12,425 nt of DNA from an uncultured Oscillospiraceae bacterium (GTDB taxonomy: Bacteria; Bacillota; Clostridia; Oscillospirales; Acutalibacteraceae): positions 1 through 12,425 of the forward strand of contig CAJUNQ010000003.1 in assembly GCA_910587835.1 (NCBI GenBank), read 5' to 3'. Positions 6,167-12,425 of the stretch are shown here, piece after piece. The translations under genes were made by a program, and so were the position numbers. The stretch's first letter is position 1; each line of letters starts with the position of its first letter. Below the pieces are notes generated by a model. The model was not told the origin of the DNA. It worked only from the letters and a program-made list of their open reading frames with translations, and did not search any database.

Positions 6167-7006
6167 ATGAGCGAAAACATGGAAAGCTGCACCCATGACT
6201 GCTCCTCCTGCGGGGCGGACTGCCCGTCCCGGCAGAACCCGGAGAGCATGATCGAAAAGCTGAACGACCTGAGCCATGTGAAGAAGGTGATCGGCATTGT
6301 CAGCGGCAAGGGGGGCGTGGGCAAGTCCCTGGTCACCTCCATGCTGGCCGTCACCCTGCGCCGCCGGGAGAACGCTGTGGCAGTGCTGGACGCGGACATC
6401 ACCGGGCCCAGCATTCCCAAGTGCTTTGGGCTGAAGGGCCGGGCCATGGCTGACGAGAACGGCATGTACCCCCGGGAGTCCAAAACCGGCGTAAAGGTAA
6501 TGAGCATCAACCTGCTGCTGGAGGAGGAAACCGCTCCGGTGGTGTGGCGGGGCCCGGTGATTGCTGGGGCCGTGAAGCAGTTCTGGACTGACGTGGTGTG
6601 GGGGGACGTGGACTATATGTTTGTGGACATGCCCCCCGGCACCGGAGATGTGCCCTTGACCGTGTTCCAGTCTCTGCCCCTGGACGGCATTATTATTGTC
6701 ACCTCTCCTCAGGAGCTGGTGGGCATGATCGTCTCCAAGGCGGTGGAGATGGCCAAGCTGATGAATATTCCTGTGCTGGGGCTGATTGAGAACCTGAGCT
6801 ATTATCAGTGCCCGGACTGCGGCAAAAAGGTCAGCCTGTTTGGCGAGAGCCACCTGGACGAGGTAGCGGCCAAATACGCCCTGCCTGTGCTGGGACGGCT
6901 GCCCATTGACCCCACCTTGGCCAGCGCCTGCGACCGGGGCATTATCGAGCTGTTTGGCGGCGACTGGTTGGAAGCCGCCGCTGACCGGATTGAGGCCATG
7001 GAGTAA
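6167..7006 (+). CDS. mrp: Mrp/NBP35-family P-loop ATPase (Fe-S cluster carrier)
   Basis: A 279-residue cytosolic ATPase of the Mrp/ApbC/NBP35 group, which binds Fe-S clusters and passes them to target proteins. The N-terminus has four cysteines, C8, C12, C15 and C19 (CTHDCSSCGADC), as in NBP35-type proteins. The deviant Walker A is GKGGVGKS (47-54), with DADITGPSIPK at 75-85, the VDMPPGTGD Walker B stretch at 153-161 and the bridging-cluster CPDCG at 215-219. The DUF59 domain of longer Mrp proteins is absent, as is common in Clostridia. I chose the ATG at 6167 because AAGGAG (6151-6156) sits ten bases before it, whereas it is only one base from the ATG at 6158. The gene is transcribed toward the surface-protein gene and shares a terminator with it. 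Confidence 0.93.
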   Translation: MSENMESCTHDCSSCGADCPSRQNPESMIEKLNDLSHVKKVIGIVSGKGGVGKSLVTSMLAVTLRRRENAVAVLDADITGPSIPKCFGLKGRAMADENGMYPRESKTGVKVMSINLLLEEETAPVVWRGPVIAGAVKQFWTDVVWGDVDYMFVDMPPGTGDVPLTVFQSLPLDGIIIVTSPQELVGMIVSKAVEMAKLMNIPVLGLIENLSYYQCPDCGKKVSLFGESHLDEVAAKYALPVLGRLPIDPTLASACDRGIIELFGGDWLEAAADRIEAME

Positions 7007-7044
7007 GGGGCAGCTGGTGCGCGCCCTGTGAATGCAAAAGGAAA

Positions 7045-7072
7045 GCCCCCGGTGAGAGCCGGGGGCCTTTTT
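7045..7072. terminator. Shared bidirectional terminator between convergent genes
   Basis: GCCCCCGG (7045-7052) pairs perfectly with CCGGGGGC (7059-7066) around a 6-base loop. CTTTTT follows on the plus strand. On the minus strand the same hairpin is followed by TTTCCTTTT. It ends mrp, 38 bases after its stop, and it also ends the surface-protein gene, whose stop is at 7076-7078. Confidence 0.85.
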
Positions 7073-7075
7073 GAT

Positions 7076-8686
7076 TTAGGATTTTTCCGCGCTGGCTGCC
7101 CGGAGGAAGGTGACAATCTCCGCACGGGAGCAGCGTTTGCCGGGGTTGAAGCGGTTGTTGCCCGCGCCGGTGGTAATCCGGTTCTCCACCGCCCAGCTGA
7201 TGGCCGCGTCATAAACAGAGTTGCCCGTCATGTCGCTGAAAGCCGCAGTGGCGGTGGGCTGAGGCCTTCCGGCTGCCGCCCAGAGGAAGGTCACCGCCTG
7301 GACCCGGGTGCAGGGCATGGTCGCGCCGAATTTGCCGCCGCCCATGCCGCTGGTAACGCCCTGCTCCACGGCCCAGCTGATGGCGCTGCGGAAAGCTGGC
7401 AGCGAGGGCATGTCCACAAAGTCTGCCGGGGCGGAGGGGCTGGGCCTGCCCTCTGAGGCCCAGATGAAGGTCATAATCTCCGCACGGGTGCAGGTGTCGT
7501 GGGGTTTGAAGGTGCTGCTGCTGCCCTTGCCGCTGGTGATGTTGTTCTGTACCGCCCAGGCCACCGACACGGCAAACCAGTCTCTTTCGCCCACATCGGT
7601 AAAGGCTGGCGGCGCGGGAGTGGGAGTAGGCTCGCCTGTGGGCTCAGGGGTGGGGGTAGGCTCCTCTGTGGGCTCAGGGGTGGGGGTGGGGTCGGGGGCG
7701 GTTTCGCCGTTGTAGTAAATGGTGGCGTTGGCAATCTCATCGTTAAAGTCGCCGATAGAAATTTGCGCCCACTCGCTCTCACTACCCGCATAGAATATAT
7801 TTTTCAAGGCCATAATTCCCAGTGCACCTCGTTCAATCGTCCGCAGGCTTTTGGGAAGGGTTATGCTGGTCAATCCACTACAGCCGGAAAAAACATGGTC
7901 TTTCAATGTGGTAATACCCTCTGGAATTACCACGCTGACCAAGCTCTCACAATTGCTGAAAGCGCTTGAACCGATGGACTTGATCTGTTCAGGCAGCGTA
8001 ATTTCTGTGATAGCACAATTATAAAAAGCGCTGTCACCAATCGTCATAAGGCTTGCAGGGAGTTGAACGGACTGCAGGCTGGTGCAGGCCCAAAAGCAGC
8101 GCTTAGGAACAGAGGTAATCCCCTCGGGAATCTGGATAGAAGTCAGCCCAGTGCATCGATAAAAAGCTTCTTCCCCAATAGAAAACACAGACTTTGGAAT
8201 GTCAAGGGCGGTCAGCTGAAAGCACTGACTAAACGCAGCGTCTCCAATCGTCTTCAGCCCTTCCGGCAAGGTGACTTTCATTAAGTTCGTACATTTAAAA
8301 AACAGGTCAGCAGGCAGCGCAGTGACTTTGGCAGGGATGTTGATCTCTGTCAGACTGGCGCACTCACCAAAGGCTGATCCGTCCAGACTGAGCAGGGAGT
8401 CTGGCAGGCTGACGCTTACCAGATTATTGCAGTTCGAAAACGCTGCCCAGCCAATGCTTGTAACGCCCTCGGGAATCACGACGCTGGTGATGGTGTTGTT
8501 CATAAAAAACAGAGTGCTTCCTATTCCTGTCACCCCGCTGGGAATGACAACATGCCCCCCAGGGCCGTTGTACTTGGTGACAACGCCGTTTTCGATGACA
8601 AAATCCTCGCTGTTCGCCCCAGCGTACAGCGGCACCGCGCCCAGCAAAAGACACAGCGCCAGCAGAACTGACAGAACTCTTTTCAT
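7076..8686 (-). CDS. Secreted BspA-like leucine-rich-repeat surface protein with three SLH domains
   Basis: A 536-residue cell-surface protein. The signal peptide (residues 1-24) has a K/R start, a leucine-rich core and an AGA cleavage site. About eleven LRR_5/BspA-type repeats of about 23 residues fill 46-297, with the pattern I-P-x-x-h-x-x-I-x-x-x-A-F-x-x-C-x-x-L. A Pro-Thr-Glu linker (331-360) is built of 10-residue units. Three SLH domains (about 361-411, 421-471, 481-531) should hold it to the cell-wall polymer. BspA-like repeats are known from adhesins of oral and gut microbes, so a binding role is likely but not shown. The ATG at 8686 has GGAGG eight bases upstream; the TTG at 8701 overlaps that site and is rejected. 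The LRR part is visibly richer in A and T than the linker and SLH part, which suggests a separate origin. Expression may be controlled by the switch-like region at 8766-8985. Confidence 0.93.
   Translation of the reverse strand: MKRVLSVLLALCLLLGAVPLYAGANSEDFVIENGVVTKYNGPGGHVVIPSGVTGIGSTLFFMNNTITSVVIPEGVTSIGWAAFSNCNNLVSVSLPDSLLSLDGSAFGECASLTEINIPAKVTALPADLFFKCTNLMKVTLPEGLKTIGDAAFSQCFQLTALDIPKSVFSIGEEAFYRCTGLTSIQIPEGITSVPKRCFWACTSLQSVQLPASLMTIGDSAFYNCAITEITLPEQIKSIGSSAFSNCESLVSVVIPEGITTLKDHVFSGCSGLTSITLPKSLRTIERGALGIMALKNIFYAGSESEWAQISIGDFNDEIANATIYYNGETAPDPTPTPEPTEEPTPTPEPTGEPTPTPAPPAFTDVGERDWFAVSVAWAVQNNITSGKGSSSTFKPHDTCTRAEIMTFIWASEGRPSPSAPADFVDMPSLPAFRSAISWAVEQGVTSGMGGGKFGATMPCTRVQAVTFLWAAAGRPQPTATAAFSDMTGNSVYDAAISWAVENRITTGAGNNRFNPGKRCSRAEIVTFLRAASAEKS
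7613..7690 (-). repeat. 30-bp tandem repeat encoding the Pro-Thr-Glu linker
   Basis: Two near-identical 30-bp units encode PTPTPEPTEE and PTPTPEPTGE, and a partial third encodes PTPTPA. They form the flexible spacer between the leucine-rich repeats and the SLH anchor. Copy number could change by slippage without shifting the frame. Confidence 0.75.
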
Positions 8687-8707
8687 GCCGCAAACCTCCA
8701 AATAATA

Positions 8708-8773
8708 ATATTTCCAGCAGCCCCCTCGGAGAGCGACAGCGGCCGCTCTCCCCCGGGCTTCTGCCGGAAATAT
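8708..8773 (-). promoter_or_regulatory. Long imperfect hairpin in the leader of the surface-protein gene
   Basis: ATATTTCC (8708-8715) pairs with GGAAATAT (8766-8773), GCAG (8717-8720) with CTGC (8761-8764), and GGAGAGCG (8728-8735) with CGCTCTCC (8744-8751). The structure ends nine bases from the GGAGG ribosome binding site. Its outer arm lies inside the left 17-bp inverted repeat of the adjacent segment, so folding here would compete with structures formed by that segment. Confidence 0.55.
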
Positions 8774-8808
8774 AAAACGCGGTGCCGAGTTTTTCTCTCA
8801 ACACCGCG
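8768..8808 (-). terminator. Intrinsic terminator facing the surface-protein gene
   Basis: On the minus strand, CGCGGTGTTGAG (8808-8797) pairs with CTCGGCACCGCG (8789-8778) around a 7-base loop, and TTTTATATTT follows. All 12 positions pair in minus-strand RNA because the two differences become U-G pairs; in plus-strand RNA they would be mismatches. This indicates that the hairpin works on the minus strand. It would stop transcription entering from 8993-9021 before it reaches the gene. The T-tract is part of the left inverted repeat. Confidence 0.65.
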
Positions 8809-8853
8809 CTGATAAAAATCAATGCTTTCGCACAGCCCTATTCAAATACCCTC

Positions 8854-8882
8854 TTGCAATGGAGATGGGAAATGGGTATAAT
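8854..8882 (+). promoter_or_regulatory. Consensus promoter inside the inverted-repeat segment, pointing right
   Basis: TTGCAA (8854-8859), a 17-bp spacer and TATAAT (8877-8882). As given, it reads away from the surface-protein gene and has no gene ahead of it before the strong terminator at 9067-9118. Confidence 0.65.
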
Positions 8883-8936
8883 AAGCCTGTGGTGCAATGT
8901 ATTTTGCTGTGCTGAGTGGGTGAAGCACTCGTACAG

Positions 8937-8983
8937 GGCTGGTAGGTGCGCCAACACCTGCCAGCCTGCCGCATTTTATATTT
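8937..8983 (+). terminator. Hairpin plus T-rich tract at the right end of the segment
   Basis: GGCTGGTAGGTG (8937-8948) pairs with CACCTGCCAGCC (8955-8966) around a 6-base loop. The one non-Watson-Crick position is a U-G pair only on the plus strand. TGCCGC, then ATTTTATATTT from the right inverted repeat, follow. The T-tract is about six bases too far for a strong terminator. Confidence 0.4.
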
Positions 8984-8992
8984 CCTGGAATC

Positions 8993-9021
8993 ATTATAGC
9001 CTATCTCCCCACAAATTGCAA
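8993..9021 (-). promoter_or_regulatory. Consensus promoter pointing toward the surface-protein gene
   Basis: On the minus strand, TTGCAA (9021-9016), a 17-bp spacer and TATAAT (8998-8993). The predicted start at about 8985-8986 coincides with the outer edge of the right inverted repeat. The leader to the ATG at 8686 would be about 300 nt and pass through the terminator at 8768-8808. This is the only promoter I see that reads toward the surface-protein gene in the present orientation. Confidence 0.65.
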
Positions 9022-9066
9022 GAAAAATGTGCGGGGCCGGGCCGCTTTTCCGCCCCCTGCCCTGCC

Positions 9067-9118
9067 GCCCGGCCGGATTGCAGAAAGCACAGCTTTTTGC
9101 ACCCCGGCCGGGCTTTTT
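9067..9118 (+). terminator. Strong intrinsic terminator insulating the activase gene
   Basis: GCCCGGCCGG (9067-9076) pairs perfectly with CCGGCCGGGC (9104-9113). Inside, TGCAGAAAGC (9079-9088) pairs with GCTTTTTGCA (9092-9101), including one G-U pair. TTTTT (9114-9118) follows directly. No plus-strand gene lies before it since mrp, which has its own terminator, so its likely substrate is transcript from the promoter at 8854-8882. The GC-rich stretch after it (9119-9180) shows nothing I can name. Confidence 0.8.
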
Positions 9119-9227
9119 CGCGCCCAGGCCCCCGCCGGGCCCGCCGGCCAGAAGCGGGAAGTAGAAATTGTGGCTATCTCTCACAAAAAAGTGGTTTGCC
9201 CACCATATATTGTTATGGGCTGATGTG

Positions 9228-9256
9228 TTGATTTTTGCGCCGAAAAATGGTATCAT
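9228..9256 (+). promoter_or_regulatory. Upstream promoter of the activase-like gene
   Basis: TTGATT (9228-9233), a 17-bp spacer and TATCAT (9251-9256). The leader then holds a short hairpin, GAGGGC (9281-9286) with GCCCTC (9293-9298), before the second promoter. Confidence 0.5.
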
Positions 9257-9313
9257 TTCTACAAACCGTATTTTGGAGAGGAGGGCCCAGGAGCCCTCTG
9301 CGCTGGCGTTACA

Positions 9314-9342
9314 TTGACAGGCGAGGTATATTTTGCTATACT
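9314..9342 (+). promoter_or_regulatory. Proximal promoter of the activase-like gene
   Basis: A consensus TTGACA (9314-9319), a 17-bp spacer and TATACT (9337-9342). The start would be near 9349, about 40 bases before the ATG at 9391. Confidence 0.75.
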
Positions 9343-9390
9343 GTAATCGGACATGGCTGAAACGAACAGGAAAGGAAGAGACCGCAGGCA

Positions 9391-12300
9391 ATGAAAATTG
9401 GTTTGGACGTGGGTTCCACCACCCTGAAGTGTGTGGTTTACGCGGGCAGCGACCCGGTATTTCAAGAATATGAGCGGCACTATTCCCAAATCGCGGAAAA
9501 GGCCTCGGAGATGCTCTCCCGGGTCATGGAGAAGTTTCCGGAGGAGAAGGAGGCGGAGCTGTGCGTGTCGGGCTCGGCAGGCATGGGCCTTTCTGAGGAC
9601 CTGCACATCCCCTTTGTGCAGGAGGTGTTTGCCACCCGCACGGCGGTAAACCGGTATCTGCCCGGGTCTGACGTGGTGATTGAGCTGGGGGGCGAGGACG
9701 CCAAGATTCTGTTTCTCTCCGGCTCTATGGAGGTGCGCATGAACGGCTCCTGCGCGGGAGGCACCGGGGCCTTTATCGACCAGATGGCCACCCTGCTGGA
9801 CATTACCCCAACGGAGCTCAACGAGATTGCCGGGCAGAGCCGCAGAACCTACAGCATTGCCTCCCGGTGCGGGGTGTTCGCCAAGTCGGACATTCAGGCC
9901 CTGCTGAACCAGGGCGCGCAGAAGGACGACATTGCCGCCAGCATTCTCACCGCGGTGGTCAACCAGACTGTGGCCGGGCTGGCCCAGGGCCGGGAGATTA
10001 CCGGGAAGGTGGTGTACCTGGGCGGGCCGCTTACCTTTTTCTCTCAGCTGCGGGGGGCCTTTGACAGCATTTTGGGGGTAGAGGGGGTGTGCCCCAAGGG
10101 CTCGCTGTACTATGTGGCGGCGGGGGCGGCGCTCTCGGGCCAGGGCGAGAGCCTGGACCTGGGGGAGATTACGGAGAAGATCAGAAACTACAGCTCCAGC
10201 CATGCCTACCAGAGCAGCGAGGCCCTGTTTGCCAACGAGGAGGAGTACCGGGAGTTTGCGGCCCGCCACAAAAAAGACAGCGTGCCCACCCGCGCCCCCT
10301 TGGGAGAGGACGGCGCGGCCTATGTGGGCATCGACGCGGGCTCTACCACAGTAAAGGCCGTGGCCGTCAACGAAAAAGGGGAGATCGTCTGCTCCCGGTA
10401 TCTGCCCAACAGCGGCAACCCGGTCCCCCTGGTGCGGGACTTTTTGCGGGACCTGTACGCCCAATACCCCCACATCCGCATAAAAGCCGCGGCCTCTACC
10501 GGGTATGGGGAGGAAATCATCAAAAACGCCTTTCGGCTGGACTTCGGCCTGGTGGAGACCATGGCCCATTTTACCGCGGCCAAGCGCTTTTTGCCCAAGG
10601 TAGACTTTATCATCGACATTGGCGGGCAGGACATCAAGTGCTTTAAAATTAAAAACGGGGCTATTGACAATATCTTTCTCAACGAGGCCTGCTCCTCGGG
10701 CTGCGGCTCCTTTTTGCAGACCTTTGCAGGGGCTTTGGGCTATGAAATGCGGGACTTTGCCCGGCAGGGGCTGTTTGCGGACAGCCCGGTGGATTTGGGC
10801 TCGCGGTGCACGGTGTTTATGAACTCCTCTGTGAAGCAGGCCCAGAAGGACGGGGCCACCCTGGGGAACATCTCGGCGGGCCTCTCTATGAGCGTGGTGA
10901 AGAACGCCCTCTACAAGGTTATACGGGTTACCGACGCCAAAAGCCTGGGAAAGCACATTGTGGTGCAGGGCGGCACCTTTTTGAACGACGCGGTGCTGCG
11001 GGCCTTTGAGAAGGAGATTGGCCAAAACGTGACCCGGCCCTCTGCCGCCGGGCTGATGGGGGCCTACGGCGCGGCCCTGTACGCCCAAAGCCGGGGCGGA
11101 AAGCAGAGCGGTATTCTGGGGCCGGAGGAGCTGGAGGGCTTTACCCACCAGGTAAAGGCTGTCAGCTGCAACGGCTGCCAGAACCACTGCCGCCTTACCG
11201 TCAACACCTTTGCGGGCGGGGCAAAGTACATAGCGGGCAACCGCTGCGACAAGCCCCTGCAAAAGCACAGCCCCACCGCAAAATATAATTTGTACGACTA
11301 TAAAAAGCAGCTGCTGGAGGCCTACCGCCCCTGCGAGGGGCCCAGGGGGCGCATCGGCATCCCCATGGGGCTCAACCTTTTCGAGCTGTACCCCTTCTGG
11401 CACACCTTTTTCCGCAGCCTGGGCTTTGGGGTAACAGCCTCGCCCCCCTCGGACCGGCAGCTGTATCTGAAGGGCCAGCACACCATCCCCTCCGACACCG
11501 TGTGCTACCCGGCCAAGCTGATGCACGGGCATATCGAGGCCCTGCTCGAGCAAAAGCCCGACGCCATCTTTTACCCCTGCATGAGCTATAATTTTGACGA
11601 GCATTTGGGCGACAACCACTACAACTGCCCGGTGGTGGCCTATTATCCCGAGGTGCTGGACGCCAACGTCACGGCCCTGGCTGAGACAAAATTTATTTAC
11701 GACTATGTGGGGCCTCACCGGCGCAGGGACTTCCCCAGGAAAATGACGGCGATTCTGGGAAAGTATTTCTCCGGCATAGAGGAGAAGGAGGTAAGGGACG
11801 CGGCAGACGCGGCCTACGAGGAATATGGGGCCCATATGGAGCGTATCCGTCAAAAGGGGCGGGAGTACCTGGAATACGCCCAGGCAAACGGCCTGCCGGC
11901 GGTAATTCTGGCGGGCCGGCCCTACCACCTGGACCCGGAGGTCAACCACGGCATCGACAAGCTGATTTGCGAGTGCGGGGCCGTGGTGGTGACAGAGGAC
12001 TCGGTGAGCGACCAGGTAGAAAAGTTCCCCACAAAGGTGCTTAACCAGTGGACCTACCATGCCCGGCTGTACGCGGCGGCAAAATATGTGGTGCAAAAGG
12101 GCGGCCCCAGGGTAAACCTGGTGCAGCTGGTAAGCTTTGGCTGTGGGGTAGACGCCATTACCGGCGACGAGGTGCGGGCCATTCTGGAGGAGGGCGGGCG
12201 CATTTACACCCAGATCAAGATTGACGAGATCACCAACCTGGGGGCGGTGCGCATCCGGCTGAGAAGCCTCTTTGCCGCTTTGGGGCTAGGGCTCGTTTGA
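9391..12300 (+). CDS. 2-hydroxyacyl-CoA dehydratase activase-like protein (two BadF/BadG ATPase domains plus DUF2229)
   Basis: A 969-residue cytosolic protein related to HgdC-type activators, which use ATP to pump an electron into 2-hydroxyacyl-CoA dehydratases. Two ASKHA-fold BadF/BadG/BcrA/BcrD domains are present. The first is at about 1-250, with DVGSTT (6-11) and the cluster cysteines C121 (NGSCAGGTG) and C160 (SRCGVFAKS). The second is at about 311-567, with DAGSTT (315-320), C434 and C473. A cysteine group, CNGCQNHC (593-600) and C619, and a DUF2229-like region (about 650-870) follow. Proteins of this type are often about 1400 residues and continue after the RIRLRSL segment (954-960) into a HgdB-like part, which is missing here. 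The last codons and stop lie inside the repeat at 12286-12425. AAAGGAAGAG precedes the ATG. No dehydratase gene is in the window, so the partner is unknown. Confidence 0.88.
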   Translation: MKIGLDVGSTTLKCVVYAGSDPVFQEYERHYSQIAEKASEMLSRVMEKFPEEKEAELCVSGSAGMGLSEDLHIPFVQEVFATRTAVNRYLPGSDVVIELGGEDAKILFLSGSMEVRMNGSCAGGTGAFIDQMATLLDITPTELNEIAGQSRRTYSIASRCGVFAKSDIQALLNQGAQKDDIAASILTAVVNQTVAGLAQGREITGKVVYLGGPLTFFSQLRGAFDSILGVEGVCPKGSLYYVAAGAALSGQGESLDLGEITEKIRNYSSSHAYQSSEALFANEEEYREFAARHKKDSVPTRAPLGEDGAAYVGIDAGSTTVKAVAVNEKGEIVCSRYLPNSGNPVPLVRDFLRDLYAQYPHIRIKAAASTGYGEEIIKNAFRLDFGLVETMAHFTAAKRFLPKVDFIIDIGGQDIKCFKIKNGAIDNIFLNEACSSGCGSFLQTFAGALGYEMRDFARQGLFADSPVDLGSRCTVFMNSSVKQAQKDGATLGNISAGLSMSVVKNALYKVIRVTDAKSLGKHIVVQGGTFLNDAVLRAFEKEIGQNVTRPSAAGLMGAYGAALYAQSRGGKQSGILGPEELEGFTHQVKAVSCNGCQNHCRLTVNTFAGGAKYIAGNRCDKPLQKHSPTAKYNLYDYKKQLLEAYRPCEGPRGRIGIPMGLNLFELYPFWHTFFRSLGFGVTASPPSDRQLYLKGQHTIPSDTVCYPAKLMHGHIEALLEQKPDAIFYPCMSYNFDEHLGDNHYNCPVVAYYPEVLDANVTALAETKFIYDYVGPHRRRDFPRKMTAILGKYFSGIEEKEVRDAADAAYEEYGAHMERIRQKGREYLEYAQANGLPAVILAGRPYHLDPEVNHGIDKLICECGAVVVTEDSVSDQVEKFPTKVLNQWTYHARLYAAAKYVVQKGGPRVNLVQLVSFGCGVDAITGDEVRAILEEGGRIYTQIKIDEITNLGAVRIRLRSLFAALGLGLV

Positions 12301-12425
12301 AAAATCGAAAACACCGTCTTTTTGCCCCAAAGCAGTCGCTTTCTGCGTCGAAAATCCTCGTAATACGCAAGTATTACTTGCGGTTTTCTCCTTGAAATCG
12401 CCTCCTTTGGACCAAAAATCCGGCA
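12286..12425 (+). repeat. Structured dispersed repeat, copy B (runs past the window end)
   Basis: This is the inverted counterpart of 1-144, starting at CTAGGGCTCGTTTGA, which covers the activase-like gene's final codons and stop. Its stems have sequences different from copy A but pair equally: GTAATAC (12360-12366) with GTATTAC (12371-12377) around a GCAA loop, and TTTTTGCCCCAAAG with CTTTGGACCAAAAA as outer arms (12 of 14 positions). Flanking single-stranded blocks are conserved. The right limit lies beyond the window. Confidence 0.75.

Larger units (their letters stand above)
8766..8985. other. Candidate invertible promoter segment with 17-bp inverted repeats
   Basis: GGAAATATAAAACGCGG (8766-8782) is repeated in inverted orientation as CCGCATTTTATATTTCC (8969-8985), with 16 of 17 positions matching. 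The 186 bp between hold a consensus promoter pointing rightward (8854-8882), a hairpin with terminator form facing left (8778-8808) and a second hairpin facing right (8937-8966). Inverting the segment would place the promoter at about 8869-8897, pointing at the surface-protein gene. In the given orientation that gene would be OFF. No site-specific recombinase is in the window. The same repeats could instead be the ends of a small mobile element or the two strands of an RNA stem. Confidence 0.5.

Noticed and set aside
8797..8808. Shared string CAACACCGC with the ends of the element at 4747-4927
   Set aside because: Only about nine bases match and the surroundings differ, so common origin is not supported.
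8766..8986. 6S RNA on the minus strand (complementary ends, about 220 nt)
   Set aside because: The ends do pair, but a strong hairpin in the 5' half and a terminator that shares bases with the closing stem do not fit the usual 6S bubble. Kept only as the general leader-RNA alternative.
9259..12096. 945-residue minus-strand open frame opposite the activase-like gene
   Set aside because: This is the antisense shadow of a high-GC gene. Its translation is rich in H, G, V and Q with no domain, while the plus-strand product has intact family motifs.

Overview
The window looks like part of a chromosome from a GC-rich, Gram-positive gut-type anaerobe of the Clostridia, probably Oscillospirales. The grounds are strong AGGAGG-type ribosome binding sites, a BspA-like leucine-rich-repeat protein with three SLH domains, a 2-hydroxyacyl-CoA dehydratase activase-type ATPase, and a purC followed by an OmpR-type two-component system. 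The genus is an inference. No rRNA, tRNA, CRISPR array, phage gene or transposase gene was seen.

Layout. At 1-144 there is a structured dispersed repeat; a second, inverted copy closes the window at 12286-12425. At 237-495 lie a terminator-like hairpin, a sigma-A-type promoter and a hairpin-rich leader for purC. At 496-3695 purC, a response regulator, a 69-residue two-helix membrane protein and a sensor kinase sit head to tail with overlaps or gaps of a few bases, as one apparent operon that ends in a 14-bp terminator at 3707-3764. An S66-family peptidase (LD-carboxypeptidase/MccF type) follows at 3791-4714. The next 550 bp hold a 181-bp MITE-like element with perfect 22-bp inverted ends, then a promoter and two hairpins leading into an unrecognised 220-residue protein at 5272-5934. 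An Mrp/NBP35-type Fe-S ATPase (6167-7006) converges through a shared terminator on a secreted LRR-SLH surface protein encoded on the minus strand (7076-8686). The window ends with a 969-residue double-BadF/BadG-domain activase-like protein (9391-12300) driven by two tandem promoters.

The most interesting stretch is 8686-9121, upstream of the surface-protein gene. A 186-bp segment is bounded by 17-bp inverted repeats (16 of 17 match). Inside it a consensus promoter points away from the surface-protein gene, and a terminator-like hairpin faces that gene. This is the architecture of an invertible promoter (phase switch) in its OFF orientation. No recombinase gene is in the window, so inversion is a hypothesis. 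An attenuated leader RNA or a small mobile element are the alternatives.

A second theme is the repeat at both window ends. Its two copies keep the same stems with different paired bases, and the right-hand copy supplies the last codons and stop of the activase-like gene. That gene ends near the point where longer members of its family continue into another domain.
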